From: Entonaema liquescens
Taxonomy: Eukaryota > Ascomycota > Sordariomycetes > Xylariales > Xylariaceae
Direction: 5' to 3'
DNA: 64,000 nucleotides
Assembly (NCBI GenBank): GCA_902805475.1
Contig: CADCSX010000023.1
Coordinates: 558,001-622,000, forward strand
Shown: piece after piece, positions 1-12,820 of the stretch
How positions within the stretch are numbered: position 1 is the first letter of the stretch
How the letters are laid out: the number at the start of each line of letters is the position of its first letter
Notes under the pieces: generated by a model
Told to the model about the DNA's origin: nothing
The model's input: the letters and a program-made list of their open reading frames with translations, nothing else
Database searches by the model: none
Position numbers and translations under genes: made by a program

Positions 1-1993
1 GCCCAGCGCGATTAGTAGAGAGCACCGCAAGAGCCCGCTCTGCAGCATCGTTCATGAGCCCATAACGAGTGACCTAAACTAGTACTTGTCGCCAGGACGA
101 TGTCATGAAGACGGAAAAGAATGCGAAAGAGGGGAGAGAAGACTGATAGACGAGGGTTGAAACGAATAGTAATGTCAAAGCACATATGATAGCCTCTGGC
201 CGTCGACATCTGCGTCGTTCCCATCTTGCCCACCTGAGCTTCATGCCAAGCTGGTAGGATCGGATCTTACCAGGTTAACTCGAGCGGGATTTCATGCGGA
301 TAATAGTTACCGAGCTGTTGGTGTTGAGGCCGGATCGGGGAGATGTGTGTGATAGAACCCCTAGCACCGAATCTCGAGCTAGGGTATGTGTGATCGCCTC
401 AGTCAACCCAGTAAGTCTTCGATGTAGCGTTGGTCACATGTATGATCTACCATTAGAAACCACCAAAGACGATGTCGACCAGGCGAATCTAGTTTAAGTC
501 GCATTGGTTTCATATCTAGATAGGGCAAGCCGACAGTGTTGCGCACCAGTAATATGGCAACATTGTCCGAGGTGTGTCTTATACTGCTTAACTCCGGCTC
601 GGTGATATAATTCAATTGTGAGAATCTATTTGTGATTTCTTACTCAATTTCTCTACTCCGCGTAGAATGTGATGAGATGAATACATGTGGGTGTTGTTCA
701 TGCTTTGATTGAATCAGCACCTTTAATGATTGATTATCTTAGACTAATGAATAATGTATATAGGTACTTATTATCCAATAACTAAGTGGTATAGACTACA
801 CCTTCCCATTTGAAGATGTCAACCCAAATAAACGCAGGAAGTGCAGCTTGCAATACGCATGTACAAGGATACATGGATATGTATATGTATATCATATCGG
901 TAGCCCCAGGTTCTGACACCTCTGACACTGCCGATATATTTAAGGTTAATTGTTAAACTTGGTACCAGTCATCTGACCTTGACACCATCACCAATTATCC
1001 GAAACTAAACCCGGCTACCCTCAACAATACATGATTTTGTCTTTAGATGAACAGATACGCAGCGCATGCAGGTGATATCTTCTTGCAAGACTGTAAAGTT
1101 GATAGCGTGCTAGCATGCAATCGCACAGACGTCGTGGACGCAAGGGTATACCTAGACGCGACTGAAACGTATACTCGTCCCTTTGTCATCGGATGGCCGA
1201 CACCCGACCAAAATTTGGCAACGATTCCACTTCTCGCTTAGTTAAAAAAGAGACAGAGAGAGGAAGGATAGCTTTGACACAAGGACTTGTTCGCTTGCTA
1301 TTCAATAGTTTAGGCAACCAACCGGAAAGATTCCTTTAGAAAGACCTCTGCATGTGAGATTGAGCCAAGAGAATACTGCGCCGTCAAGGGGTGAGCAAGC
1401 ATAGTAAGCGATTCTTCAAGTTTTGACCCTCATAAATATACAGATAGATGTGAGTTAGGTATGTGTTAGTATCAATGAATACTGACATCTTTTACGCGGA
1501 GCTTTTCAGCTGTCTTTCTTCACTTATGAGATAAAAACGATCCTTTGCCAGCCAATGGCTTACTACGTCAACATAGGTACCTAGGTAGGTAATTTAGGTA
1601 TTCGGAGTTATATATTAAAAATCCTTTCTTCGATTGTGCCGATTCATTTTTTCAAGACCTACATAATAGCTAGACGCTCGGTTTGATAGGCCCCCCCTAC
1701 GTCAAGAATCTCGCCGCGGCCTGGCCCGAGAAAAATATGTAATACATCCCAACCAGCAGCGCTTCTCGGAACTGAGGCCAATCTCCAAGCCGTCAAAACA
1801 CCTATGTAAATGCCAGGGTGTCCCGTCAGTATAGTAGTGGGCCGTAGAATATCCGAATCTAATATCCTTGTGCTCCTCAAACGCCTATAACAAACACATG
1901 AATGCCGCCGCTCTCCCTTTTCGTCGTCGCGGCGTCGGGTTTGGTACCTGCTTCGAAGCATTGGTTTTTCGTCATACATTATCGCGTGTCCTC
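1..1993. other. Left-edge intergenic stretch, no supported gene
   Basis: I see only short open frames (all under about 120 codons, no recognisable domain, no coherent splice chain). The stretch is moderately AT-rich and carries one of the window's recurring TACCTAGGTA-type motifs near 1573-1600. No gene is called. Confidence 0.5.
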
Positions 1994-3044
1994 TCATGCC
2001 CTGGAAAATGACGTCCGCCACTGTTGCGAAAATCGTTCCGCCTCTTTAGCACAGCTATTATCTCCAACATTATGACAATGGGCGAATACAACTGCGATGT
2101 CTCCATCCTTGTATTGGTCGCCGTGGCCGTTATTGTTATAGGCGTTTATGATTCGTTGAGGAATAATTACCAACTTCGACAAGATCGTCGGGTGCCATTG
2201 AACAATATGTTCCTAGTACTGATTAGCACTCTAATTCCGCCAAGGGGGGATTCAAACAGAATGGAGACTTACCAAGGCATGCGTCTCTGCCTTCTGGAAG
2301 TTGTAGCTCCGATATAATGGATCAAACCAGGTATCAAGGAAGAATTTGGCCCATTCTCCATTTTTAATCACGAAACTAGTCGAAGATAGACCTTCTTTAT
2401 CCTGCGTAAGAACAAACTCGACATCGTCCCCTTTAAGATGAGAAAATGTCTTGATAATGCTATCAGGAGGCACCACCGGAAGATCCTTGAGCATCGAGGC
2501 TTCAAGTTTGCTGGCGCCCATGACGTAGTCTTCCACCTTCAGATGCGGATTCATAATGAGCGCGTTCTGATCGAGAAACCACATATATTTGCAATCGGGA
2601 TATTTGGTCATGGCATGGCGCATTGCTACAACTTTCGCCCAGGACGCAGGCGATCCATTGAGGTTGTAGTCGCTGGTTTTAGCAAGTAATGTGCCGTACC
2701 CTGCTCAACAGTTAGGCAATGGCCAAGATATAACCGAGCCGTTATGGGACCTTACCGTGCTTCTCTGCATATTGCATCCTATTTTCCCTAATATTTTTCA
2801 AATATACCGAGTTGTCATTTTTGTCGTCGAACACGGTTACCAGCACGACTGGGGGCTTCCCCGATATCACGCGGTGCCCTGCATGTTTCGAGCTACCGGA
2901 AAACACCCATATCAACCCAATAACTATCAGCCCAAATATAGCAATTGGCTTGAGCTGACTCCTTCGTATTCTTGGTATCCGGGTGGAACGAGGTAGATAA
3001 GGCGGTGGATTCGAACTTTTTCGAGGGGGATAAGCGTAATGCAT
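1994..3044 (-). CDS. GT34 alpha-1,6-mannosyltransferase subunit (Mnn10/Mnn11 type)
   Basis: Likely a subunit of the Golgi M-Pol II type complex that extends the alpha-1,6-mannan backbone of N-glycans. Model: exons 3044-2756, 2700-2273 and 2212-1994, joined in frame to 311 residues; introns have GTAAG donors and CTAAC or CTAAT branch sites. The N-terminus is a short basic cytosolic tail followed by a single signal-anchor helix at about residues 33-49, giving type II topology. The GMA12/MNN10 core follows, with NLNGSPASWAK and the DxD-like segment WFLDQNALIMNP near residue 140, then HIVQWHP and IINAY close to the end. The second acidic position of the DxD-like motif reads Asn; I recall the same in fungal Mnn11-type proteins, so this may be normal. 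The length favours Mnn11 over the longer Mnn10, but I leave the symbol empty. It is divergent from the hydrolase relic at 4686. Confidence 0.85.
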
Positions 3045-4685
3045 AGTGAAGGTCGATAGGGAGGATATATATCCTCTCTTGGAACTGTTAAAGAAAGAAA
3101 GGAAGGAAGACGAGGTAGGCAGGTGCTTCGACTCGGTTGGGGACTTGTAGTCACTATTAAGGACGGCGCGTTACGTCTCGTCTTCTACACTGATTGCGAA
3201 TCGGTGTGATATGTTGGTTGAGAACGATATGGTAGCCAAACGACGCAATTCAAGCAGTATGTCTTTTGGCTACCTAAATAGCGAGCGATTGAGCCAAAAG
3301 GCGGGCACTATCGCCCAGTTTGTTGTAGACGTGACGGACGTGGCCACTTTGGCGCAATCGGAGCCGAGAGAAACGATGGGAATTTGATGAATAAAACAAA
3401 AGGGGACGTGATACGTGATAAGCGCACGTCGTTGAAAGATATTAGGAGTTTAATAGTTTGGATAGGTAAGAGGTTTCCCCCGTCGCATCAGGCCAACTTC
3501 AGAAATGTTGATAATTGTGAGCTTAATTAGCTATTATTTTAGGCATAGAGTAGCCCGGTGTAATTTGACATGTCGCAAAAACCATGTGTATGCAGGCCAT
3601 CGCCAGATTGCATGTATGTACGGGAACTCTTTTTTGGCAGCACTTTTTAATTCAATTTAGCGCTATACATAGCGCTATTGGAACGGCCTGGAAACCACCC
3701 CTGTTGGCCAGATATGGGAAGGATAGGCTAGACTAAGGCTGGAACCAGTTCCGCCCCATGTGCTTTGCTTACCTAAGGCATGAATGTACCTAGCTAATCT
3801 AATCTGAATTCATAGGTACGTGCAGATACTGCAGGTGCTTCACCTCCCTCAGCTTATCTAGTACCTACATGTAGGTAACCTCGAGGTACGCAGTTCGGCA
3901 GTATATATCTTTCGCTTATACATCATTCCAAATATTCATGACTAGCGAATGACAACAGTAATCGATATACTAAGTGAAAGAAGAGAGAAAAAAAAAACAT
4001 ATGCAAACTAATAAGATGAATGTGTCAAAAATAGCCAGGCTACACCTTTATACAAGACCAGAGATGGAAAAAGGGTAGCCCGCGTCGACACGACTCAAAA
4101 ACGAGCCCACGACGAGAGGCTTAATTCACGACGTCCTCGAACAAAATCTGCATGCGGGTATAAGCAAGACGCTCGACCCATCAGATTGAAGCAAGGTATT
4201 CATCTTTGCACACAGACTAGTTGACAAGATACGGGAGAGCATTCTTCGAGGCAACTTAAGAGTGTGCATTGCGTGTATGAAAAACACGTTTTGATGCAAC
4301 TTTTTTTTTTTTTCTTATCTCGTTTTCTTTTCTTATGTACCTTAGGTAATCTAGGCTAATCCAAATTGTATTTGATCTAGTCACGTGCTATTAAAATCAT
4401 GTGACATAGGACGGTCTAAGTACCGTGAACAATTCCAACTCCTATCATGTGCAAGTTGATTCTTTGCAGAGTTAAGCATATATCATGGGAATGAGATATA
4501 GCACCTTAGATACCATGCATATGTGTGTATATAGTTCTTGTTTGTCCGACTTTTCTCTTACATTGCTAAGTTTTACGTATCGAGTATAAATACCTAGGTA
4601 CCTTAGGTACTTGGGAAATGTCAATCGAGCTTCAGCCGTCTACCCCTTTCTTGAACCTCTCTCGTCCTAATCTATTTACACATTT
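3045..4685. other. Divergent intergenic region
   Basis: It lies between the mannosyltransferase start and the hydrolase relic. It contains a T tract near 4302-4313 and several copies of the TACCTAGGTA / TACCTTAGGTA type motif (about 3861-3880 and 4591-4610). No coding region is supported. Confidence 0.4.
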
Positions 4686-5665
4686 ATGACCCAGTACACT
4701 GCCATGGTTCCCATCTTAGATCTTGCTGTTATTATCTGCCATGGTAATTACCATACTCCAGCACCATATTTGCCATTGATAGAGACCCTGAAAGAAAATG
4801 GAATAGAGGCCTTTTGCCCTCAGCTCCCTACCTCCGATCTCACCAAATTTAATGTTGGGGATGTGAATAATCCTGATTTTGACCGAGAGCCTCCAACGAG
4901 GGGCTACCCGCAAGGAAAAGAGGACACTGAAGTTATTCTTGATACTCTCTATTATGTAGTTAACCAAGGGAAAAGAGTCATCCTCATCGGCCGTTCGGGT
5001 GGCGGCTGGGTTGCTACCGAAGCGGCACGACCGGATTTACAGGCATGATCACGAAAATAAAAGGGACTTACCGGTGGAATAATTGGTATTCTATATATGG
5101 GTGCATTCATCATTCCCGTTGGGGAATCAATCCATGGCGTCTTCCAACCCAAAGACGGCTCTATTGTGACACCGCCATTTATGCGGTTTCACGTAAGCGA
5201 TTCATCTAGTAAAGATTTGATTAAGTTATACTCTCTCCATTACCTAGTATTCCTCTACCTGCCTCATTTAGGGTTAATGTGTGGCTTCTAACTCAAGACT
5301 GCTATTAGAAGCATGGTATTGGCGGGCTATGTACTATGGTCAAAGCTGAAAAGCTCCTTTTTAATGACCTTGAAATATCCGCAGCGAAGAAGTGGGCTGC
5401 CACTCTTACCGCCTCTCCCGTTATGACTTCGAAACTGACGAATAATGCATACGCCGATCTTCCTTGCGCCTATTTGGTTCTCGAGGGGGGGCTGACATTG
5501 CCTGAAGAATACCAGGAGGCGATGTTGGCTAGCCAGAGCCAGAAAACCGGTATATTCATAGTGTATAGATGCCCAGCTGGCCATTCTCCTCACTTGAGCT
5601 GGACTCAGGGTGTCGTCGACACTGTAAGGGACTTTATTGAGAAAGTTGAAGATCAGCGGGACTGA
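4686..5665 (+). pseudogene. Alpha/beta hydrolase, disrupted by two in-frame stops
   Basis: Two exons (4686-5192 and 5309-5665) are joined by a good intron (GTAAGC donor, CTAAC branch, TTAG acceptor) and would encode about 287 residues, the normal size of this fungal alpha/beta hydrolase family. Visible landmarks are the oxyanion segment ICHGNYHTPAPY, the nucleophile elbow GRSGGGW (GxSxG with Ser), and a late catalytic His in CPAGHSPH. In exon 1 the frame meets TGA at 5046 and TAA at 5058, yet coding similarity resumes in the same frame as LTGGIIGILYMGAF. No intron of plausible size removes both stops. Each is one C-to-T change away from CGA and CAA, so I read it as a recently inactivated gene. 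A truncated 120-residue product from the first ATG would contain the nucleophile but not the His. Confidence 0.75.
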
Positions 5666-6921
5666 AGTTGTAGTATTTTGCTACTAGGGTCGTCTACAGT
5701 GCTGACTAGAACGGTACAATAATCCGTCTAAAGCCTCTCGTATAGTTCTGATTCCTAGGGGTGTCATGTCCTAAGATGGCTAGAACAACCAGTATTGGCT
5801 AGCCGACGAACGGTAGATGTATATGAATTGTATTCAGATATTCCGGACCGAGAATGCCACCTTATCGCTAGAGACACTCCGGTATACCAATGTCCTAAAC
5901 ACTGCTATAGCTACAAGTATTATGCTTAGCATTCATAGATAGAGAGCCGAATCTTAGAAGGTGTGTCATCTAGATCTCCGTGATCCCACGAAGAGCATCA
6001 TCTTCCTAGTCGTACATGCCGCGAACCAAAGGATTGGTGTCAGCGCCCCGAAGTTATTGTACCACGTTCCTGGAAAAAAATCGAATGGTACCCTGTCTGA
6101 AGCCCCCAATAGTGGTATTAAAGGCCACAGCCCGGACATAAAGGAATCACACAACCATCCCGGCGTATAAACAACTACTGGTAAGAGAGGCGTCAAGTGT
6201 ATTGATAATGCCATAGATGGTTCCTGGATCCAATATCGGCTTGAGTCGCTACAGATGGATGGCTATAGGGTCTTCGCGTAATATGGAATTCTCTTGGTTA
6301 AACTTGCCACGACGACAGCATTGATGAGGGCATGAAGATGGGTTCATAACTATTTGAGTCTATGGAACTGACCGGTCGAAAATACATTGGTTGTTCTTGC
6401 TTATATTTACACAAGCCGGCTCCCGCGTTATTCTGTACGATTATTCTTCCTGATAATGCACCCCTGAGTGTTCTTCGACCAGAGCTATACCTGCATTCTC
6501 ACCGTTCAGGTTGCTTTCTCAAGCGTTTCTAACCCTTCTAACATCACAACATTCGTCACGTCGGCTTTTAATTTAGCTCAGCAGGTGCTTCTTGGTCTTT
6601 GGTGCGGACGACTTGATTAATTAATCAATGCTGCGCGACATGAGCGCACCTACAGCTAATTGCAACTTCTTAATATTTATAGAAACTCCGGAAAGGTAAT
6701 GTACGATATGGTAAATGTTTCATAACATTATAATAATGTTGGTATTTCAGGTAGATACCCGGGAAAGGACTTCAATAGGTAGGTTCTCCTTATCCCCTTT
6801 CCTCATTTCCCTCCCTTTCTCCCCATGACACTTTGAAATCGATTAACTACCTATATGTAGTTTGGAAAATCGGCTATCTCAAATACTTATTAACTATTCA
6901 AACCCTAACGATAGTTTGATT
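5666..6921. other. Intergenic stretch, no supported gene
   Basis: There are several short overlapping frames on both strands near 5960-6215, but no domain, no splice chain and frequent stops. It could hold a strongly decayed gene; I cannot identify one. Confidence 0.4.
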
Positions 6922-8237
6922 ATGACTGACACATATATTTACATTTGGGCAATTACCGCCTCAGTTCTCTTTACGCTCAGCACTACTGCGGTTATTCTTC
7001 GAGTTATAGCGTCGCGTATTAGAAGGACAAGTTTTAAAACACATGATTATCTTATTTTATTCTGCCTTTTAGCACTACTTGGATTTATCATTGTTATATC
7101 AATTGGTATGTCAGCCTCTCTTCGTTGGTTATCTTGGTGTCCAGCGGTCGATCCGGATTTTAGTACTAACTAATTAATTATAAGGTATATCCTATAGATA
7201 TACTAATATATCCATTATGGAGAGTCCATTATTTCGGTATCACAAGCTTTTAAAGGTCAGTTCTCAAACTCAGAGTACGCCTTGGACCCAAGGTATTCTA
7301 ATCCCTTAGCCCAGTCTTTTTGGATTTCGCAGTGGTTTTGGATAGCGGGTGTAATACTATTCCGCCTTGCTATCTTGCTTTTATATATGGAGATATTCCC
7401 CAGCATCCACTTCCGGCGGATAGCTAAAGCCACATGCGTGGTGGTGTTATTATACTGCGCTGCTTTTATCCTCACGATTCATTTGCTCTGCTTGCCGGTG
7501 GCATTCAACTGGGATAAGTCGCTGGATGGACAATGCGGGGATGGGTTCGCCGTCGAAGTGTTCACCGGGGCATTTAATATGGCAATTGATATTTGGGTCG
7601 TGTTTCTTCCGCTGCCTACTATCTGGAAACTCAAGCTCACATCCCAGAAGAAGTGGACAATTACAGCTTCATTCGCGCTCGGTCTGTGGTGAGCACCCCT
7701 GGGATTCTATTAGTGTGAACTATTTGGCATTATCGTTAACCATACCGCCTGTACAGTACCGCTGGAATAAGTCTTGGCCGACTTACCGAAGCCAAACAAT
7801 GTTCCCAAACAGATTTAAAGCGTTGCGTGCTCGTTAGGTCGATATTGGCCGCCACCGAAGTGGCAGGCGGAATCCTTGTATCATCTGTACCTACGCTTGG
7901 CCCGCTCATAACTAAGAGTAGGAGATGCAAGTCGCCCAATAATCCAGATAGTGCTCAGAGAGTTGTGCGGACCATTAGATCGACCCCGTTCGGACCGAGC
8001 CATAAAAATAACGTGATCAACGATTCCCTACTGTCAAATATTGAACTCGGATATCCGGAAGAGACTCTCCCGCACCCTTTTGCAACAAGAGCAGCTGATA
8101 TGGGACATCGAACTGAAGTAGGGAGAGGGCAGATAACTGATGGGTCTGCCGATTTTCAACTTGACCGGCCTTATCTCAGCAACAGTATTGTGCGAAAGAC
8201 AGAATATAGCGTAGAGAGATCTCAACGCCGGCCATGA
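6922..8237 (+). CDS. PTH11-like rhodopsin-domain integral membrane protein
   Basis: This belongs to the large fungal family of seven-helix membrane proteins that includes Pth11-related receptors; it has no extracellular CFEM domain. Model: exons 6922-7105, 7223-7688 and 7757-8237, giving 376 residues in frame. I start at ATG 6922, just before the first helix (IWAITASVLFTLSTTAVILR). Family landmarks are DYLILF after helix 1, ILLLYMEIFP, the loop FNWDKSLDGQCGDG, DIWVVFLPLPTIWKLKL and the last helix TEVAGGILVSSVPTLGPL. The C-terminal tail is long, soluble and Ser/Arg rich, as expected for the family. The second intron is canonical (GTGAGC to TACAG). The first intron's acceptor (GGAG at 7222) is the only one that keeps the frame and is not a strong site, so that junction is uncertain. 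A ligand cannot be inferred. Confidence 0.75.
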
Positions 8238-8507
8238 TCCTCGCTTTAACCCCTATGGTATCTTTCTTTTACCTACTTCGAACTATCTTACTACAGACTT
8301 AAAGTGGAGGATTTCCTATGTCAAGCGAAACTCTAGCCCTGTCTCCTTACCAAAGGTACTCTAGACGTCTATTGCGCCATAGAACGCTTCGGGAGCAACG
8401 CTTTAAGATTGCCTTACCTAGAATAGCCTTACATACTCAATAAACGTATACGTATTCATCATCATCATTCAAACTCAACGATGGAAGAACATGCTAATAG
8501 TGGCTTA

Positions 8508-8650
8508 GTGTCACGAGGCAAACCAAAAGGTGAGGAAACAGTTTCGTTATTCCACAAGGAACTATAACGAGGATAGCTCTGAAGTCAGGGATATTCATAC
8601 TAAATAGCTTCTTTGTTCTAAGGGGTTCTTAAGTGACACTCCTGGCACTT
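8508..8650 (+). repeat. Dispersed repeat copy A (degenerate, coding-like)
   Basis: This segment aligns along its whole length with 57722-57870, at roughly three quarters identity by eye. Shared blocks include GGTGAGGAAACA, TTTCGTT, GATAGCTCT and GTCAG. In one frame both copies translate similarly (GEET, KVRDIY or EVRDIH), but copy A contains stops and an indel. It lies directly upstream of the aldo-keto reductase relic. The family is not recognised. Confidence 0.6.
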
Positions 8651-9300
8651 AACCTATGACAACGGCGCTGCGCTTGGCGAAGCTAGTAAAGCATCCGCTG
8701 TACACCAAGAAAAGCTATTTGTAGCCGCGAAGGTGCTAGGTCTTCCTAGACGAAGCGTATGAGCTTGGTTTTGATTATGTTGACTTCTGTCTTATCCACC
8801 TACTATTTGCAGCATTGAGTGCCGAGAATATGGGCAGAAATGGGGGGCCATGAAGAACTCCAGCCGGGCGAAAACAATTGGAGTATCGAAATTTTTGTAA
8901 GGTTATCTTGAAGATATCCTAAGAACGGCTAAAGTAGTTCCTGCGATCAATTAGATCGAGAATCATCCATACTTGCAACATAGTGACTTGGTGGAATTCT
9001 GCCGTAAACACAATATTGCAGTGAATTTGACACTAAAAGCCCTCGCAAAGGCACGTATAGAACCGGTAGACCAGGTAAATCCTCTTTGATGGAGAGATAC
9101 ACCGTTACTGAAGCAGATATTGCGGTCGACGGTGCCTAGACCATGCAATTGCAATTATTACGACGAGTTCAAGCAAGGAGAGACTAGAAGGGTGTAAGGC
9201 GAACCCTCTGATGTTCAAGTTATTGCCGGACGAGATGAAGGAAATCTCCGACTTGGGCTTGGGAAAGCACCATCGTGTTTTCTATAACCGTGAGTTTCGA
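8645..9300 (+). pseudogene. Aldo-keto reductase relic
   Basis: Pieces of an NADPH-dependent aldo-keto reductase can be read in the expected order but in shifting frames. They are YDNGAALGEA, EKLFVAAKVLG, LGFDYVDFCLIH, IGVSKF, VVPAIN followed by a TAG, IENHPYLQ, DLVEFCRKHNIAV and finally DEMKEISDLG. The Asn-stop-Ile sequence replaces the family-invariant NQIE, so the stop is a CAG-to-TAG change. Another stop follows the IGVSKF block. At least one frameshift separates the YVDF block from the WGAM block. No start codon or full exon chain survives. The repeat fragment at 8508-8650 abuts its upstream side. It is certainly non-functional as an enzyme; which AKR subfamily it came from is unclear. 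Confidence 0.75.
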
Positions 9301-9576
9301 CCTTTGCCCTATGAAAATATATCTAAATGAGAAGCTATAGAATCTTTCTCCCTAGACGATAGGAGTTAAGCGTTCTTGCGTAAAAGGTATAGATGTAGCG
9401 GTGTAAAGAGCCTTAACTCTAGGGGTATATATCACATTGAGGGTGATTGTATTATGAGAATAAACGGCTTTTGAAAACTCATTATAAAGTATAACTCTGC
9501 GCTAGTAAATTTTATGCCATCTACTCGTTTTAATAAGGACGAACAGTTATTTATAAGTCTTCCCGTATAGCTTGGA

Positions 9577-10512
9577 CTAATCTTCGTCATCACTATCGTC
9601 AGCGCTATTATCATTACTGTCGCGTTGGACATTTAGAATCCTCTGGCTCGCCCTATCAAGAGTTCTCTCGGTCCACTTTCGTGTGGCTTTCCAGACGGTC
9701 TAAAAAAGTTAGCAGGGGATTTTTACGCCATTGAACTTATAACTTACATATAAGAATGTGAAGACACCGATGAGGATCAAAGCCAAGTTGATATTTTCCA
9801 TGCGCTCGCGCCCAGTTCCCGCTCGACGACCCCCTCCTCCGCCGATTATACCACTAGTCCGCAAGTTCCACCATTGCCACGGACTCATGACGAGGAACGC
9901 CTTGACGAACCCAAGCAAACCGAGCGAGAAAAGTCCTTTTATGAAATGACCAAACCAACCCGACTCCTCGGAAAGTAGATCAATATCGTCGTCTAAGCTG
10001 ATGTGGCCAGTTGTGACCGACTCTGCTATGGTACCAACAGGATCAAGCCACAGGTTGAGAATAGGATCGGCTACAAACCCTAGTAGAAATATCGTAACGA
10101 GGAGAATGAGGATAGTAAGTCCCAGAGCTACGAGCGGGCTCCGGAGCCGTTGAGCCCACGTCAAACGCCCCATCCTATACTGGTAGCGACATCTGTCACA
10201 CCTCCAAGCGTTGGGGTTCTCGTTCATCCAGAGCTTCAAGCAGCCTTCGTGGACGTACTTGACGCTACCCTTACAGAGACACGGGTTGATAAGGCGGTCT
10301 CCATCCTCAGAGATATAGTGCCTTTTCGGCCGTCGATTACGAAGACCATCTAAGAAACCCGTCTCTTCATACGTCGGCTCTACTTCGTCGTGACAGATCC
10401 AGCACATCCGAACGTGTTTTTTTGATTCATTTTGGCTCGGCGCTGGTTGCGACTGGGGCCGGCGGGAATAATCGCTACCAGTGGCAGTTCCGAAAGATGG
10501 CTGAGTGTTCAT
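9577..10512 (-). CDS. RING-CH (MARCH-type) membrane E3 ubiquitin ligase
   Basis: Two exons, 10512-9748 and 9699-9577, give 295 residues; the intron has a GTAAGT donor and a CTAAC branch site just before TTTTTTAG. The RING-CH (RINGv, C4HC3) finger spans about residues 37-108: CWIC, then INPCLCKGS, HEGCLKLW and CDRC supply the eight zinc ligands. It is followed by three predicted membrane helices near residues 128-150, 198-217 and 240-255. Exon 2 adds a basic stretch and an acidic Asp/Ser tail ending DDSDDED. By analogy with MARCH proteins it should use an E2 to ubiquitinate membrane proteins, but the target and compartment are unknown. An upstream in-frame TTG extends the frame, but ATG 10512 is the first true start. 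It is divergent from the proteasome gene at 11637. Confidence 0.85.
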
Positions 10513-11636
10513 GGTAGGTTGCGACAGCAATATCGGTATGCGTTTCAGAGTATCGGCTTGTTCGGTATCTCGAACTGAAATCAAGGAAACAAAAACAATG
10601 AGAGGGATGGGAAACTAGGGCTATGGTTTGCGGTACCTCACAATACGTACGGCTAGGACAAGGCTCAAAGGAAATAGGAAATAAATAGAGCGTCCCACTC
10701 AGATTCTCACCGTTATAATATACTTCAAATTCGAATAGAATCTGGAAGGATAGTATCGAGGACCATTGTTTGAGGTATGGATACAAAGGGCGCCCTAGGC
10801 CGGATAAAGAATATCAGTATGATATTGTTGAATATACGGCATATGTGATGTGACGAAGATGGAAGAATAATAGTTGTCTAAATCCTCGGGTATGAAAGGA
10901 GGCTGCAGCATTAATAAAATGCAAGGCTGTGCTGTTGCAATGCAGTTCCAGTTCCAGTGCAGGTGTTGACTTGTCAATCGTAACGACTGTTTCTCGGTCA
11001 AGTCAAGTATTTAAATATTCTAGCTCTCTCTGGGTACTAAAATCAGAGTTAGCATGCCGCACAGCTAAATCAAGCCAGCATGTCATAAAAATATTTCAAA
11101 AAACAACTTCGGATGGTTGGAAGAAATCAGGCGACACGAATAACATTGGAGTTGACAACTGACGTGGTGAATATGGATGTACATATGTAGTATGTAATAC
11201 CTTGGAAGAGGATCCGTTCTAGAACTTTCAACTGGAATTCAATGCGATTACCTAATACCTACCTATCTCTAGATTAGAGTTGGAGCTACGAGGGGTTTAT
11301 GGATCCCGCTCTTAAGGTAGCTCAGTTTCGGAGTACTGATATTCCGGCGTGAGTGGTGTTCCCGATTCAAACAGTGGAAGCTGCGCTGCCCAATTAGGTA
11401 CGGTGCGGGTTGACGTACCCTGGAGCACTGAACACTGTTGAAGCAAGTACCTACCATTGTACCTGAGCTCTGACGCGCAAACTCGCGATGCCTAGCAATT
11501 AACTGTAGCTCCCCACACACAGCTTCGAGGTTCTGTAGCCTCATCATCTAATCCACTCCCATAACCAACTTTACAACCCTGAACCTTTTTTTATAGTTCC
11601 CTCGCATAGCCAATTTTTCATATCGCCTATTCAACC
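10513..11636. promoter_or_regulatory. Shared divergent promoter region (RING-CH ligase / proteasome alpha-2)
   Basis: This is 1.1 kb between two divergently transcribed genes. No regulatory site is identified; a pyrimidine-rich run (CCTTTTTTTATAG) lies about 40 bases upstream of the proteasome ATG. Open frames here lack coding features. Confidence 0.35.
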
Positions 11637-12743
11637 ATGGCCGACCGTTACTCATTTTCCTTGACGACTTTCTCTCCTAGGTAAACTCCCTTGTGATATC
11701 TGCTTGGTGCAACCGGCGACTCTTAGCTAACTCCCAACAGCGGGAAACTAGTTCAGATTGGTATGCTATATACTTACACGGCGCATGCATATGGATACTC
11801 GAACCCCGAAGCAGCCTGCGTTGCAGTAGTATTCGTGACCTTAGCTAACGATGCGTCTTGTTAGAATATGCTTTAAATGCAGTCAACCAAGGTGTCACGG
11901 CCCTAGGCATCAAAGGTAAGGATCTAGATCGTTTGAAGCGCCGTGGCGTACATCCGCTGATACTTGGAAGCAACAAATGGTATCGTTCTAGCGACCGAGA
12001 AGAAGTCCTCTTCACCTCTTGCCGACCCCTCCTCCTTGTCCAAGGTCAGCTTGATCACTCCCAACATCGGTATGGTCTACTCTGGAATGGGCCCAGACTA
12101 CAGAGTCCTGGTAGACAAGGCACGCAAGGTCTCCCACACCGGCTACAAAAGAATCTATAACGAGTACCCGCCCACCAGAATATTAGTTCAGGACGTTGCG
12201 CGAGTGATGCAGGAAGCCACTCAGTCCGGTGGTGTTCGACCGTACGGTGTTAGTTTGCTGATTGCTGGGTGGGATGAGGGTATCCTCCCCGATGAGGAGT
12301 CCGCCGTTGAAGGTGAATTTGAAGGCGAGAAGAAACCTTCGGGCAAGACTGGCGGAATCCTAAAGGGCGGCCCCATGCTTTACCAAGTTGATCCCTCTGG
12401 AAGTTACTTCCCTTGGAAGGCCACTGCTATTGGCAAGAGCGCAACGACGGCCAAGACGTTCCTGGAAAAGAGATACACAGAAGGCCTAGAGTTAGAAGAT
12501 GCTGTACACATTGCGCTTCTAACCTTGAAAGAAACTATCGAGGGCGAGATGAATGGGGAGACTATTGAGATAGGTGAGTCGTGATAAGGCATCTAGTTGG
12601 GAATATACTACTAACTATCAGAAGGTATTGTTGGCCCCCCTGCCGATCACCTGCTGGGAGTCGAGGGTGTCCACGGCGCAACTGGTCCACGATTCAGGAA
12701 GCTTACCCCGCAAGAAATCGAGGACTACCTAACAAACCTATGA
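11637..12743 (+). CDS. PRE8: 20S proteasome subunit alpha-2
   Basis: This is a structural alpha-ring subunit of the 20S core particle, orthologous to yeast Pre8 and human PSMA2. Five exons (11637-11680, 11741-11760, 11865-11915, 11971-12573, 12622-12743) join in frame to 279 residues. The protein starts MADRYSFSLTTFSP, the usual alpha-type N-terminal signature, and continues GKLVQIEYALNAV, ALGIKATNGIVLATEKK and VDPSGSYFPWKATAIGKS. An acidic and basic insert (about residues 145-170, including EGEFEGEKK) precedes KTGGILKGGPMLYQ; I recall a similar insert in other filamentous fungi. A 20 bp micro-exon (11741-11760) is required to keep the frame. The stop is only 77 bp from the convergent RCC1-like gene, so the 3' ends may overlap. 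The gene looks fully intact. Confidence 0.93.
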
Positions 12744-12820
12744 GCACCATTATTTCTGGAATTGGCAGGAGTTTGCGTGTATCATAGAACAGCATAGAGA
12801 GCCTAATTGAGGCAGAGTCA

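Noticed and set aside
1659..2021. 120-codon minus-strand frame beside the mannosyltransferase
   Set aside because: Out of frame with the last exon and overlaps its end; no family features.
5040..5075. GC-AG intron removing the two hydrolase stops
   Set aside because: The only acceptor in range leaves an intron of about 20 bases, too short, and the skipped codons align with the family.
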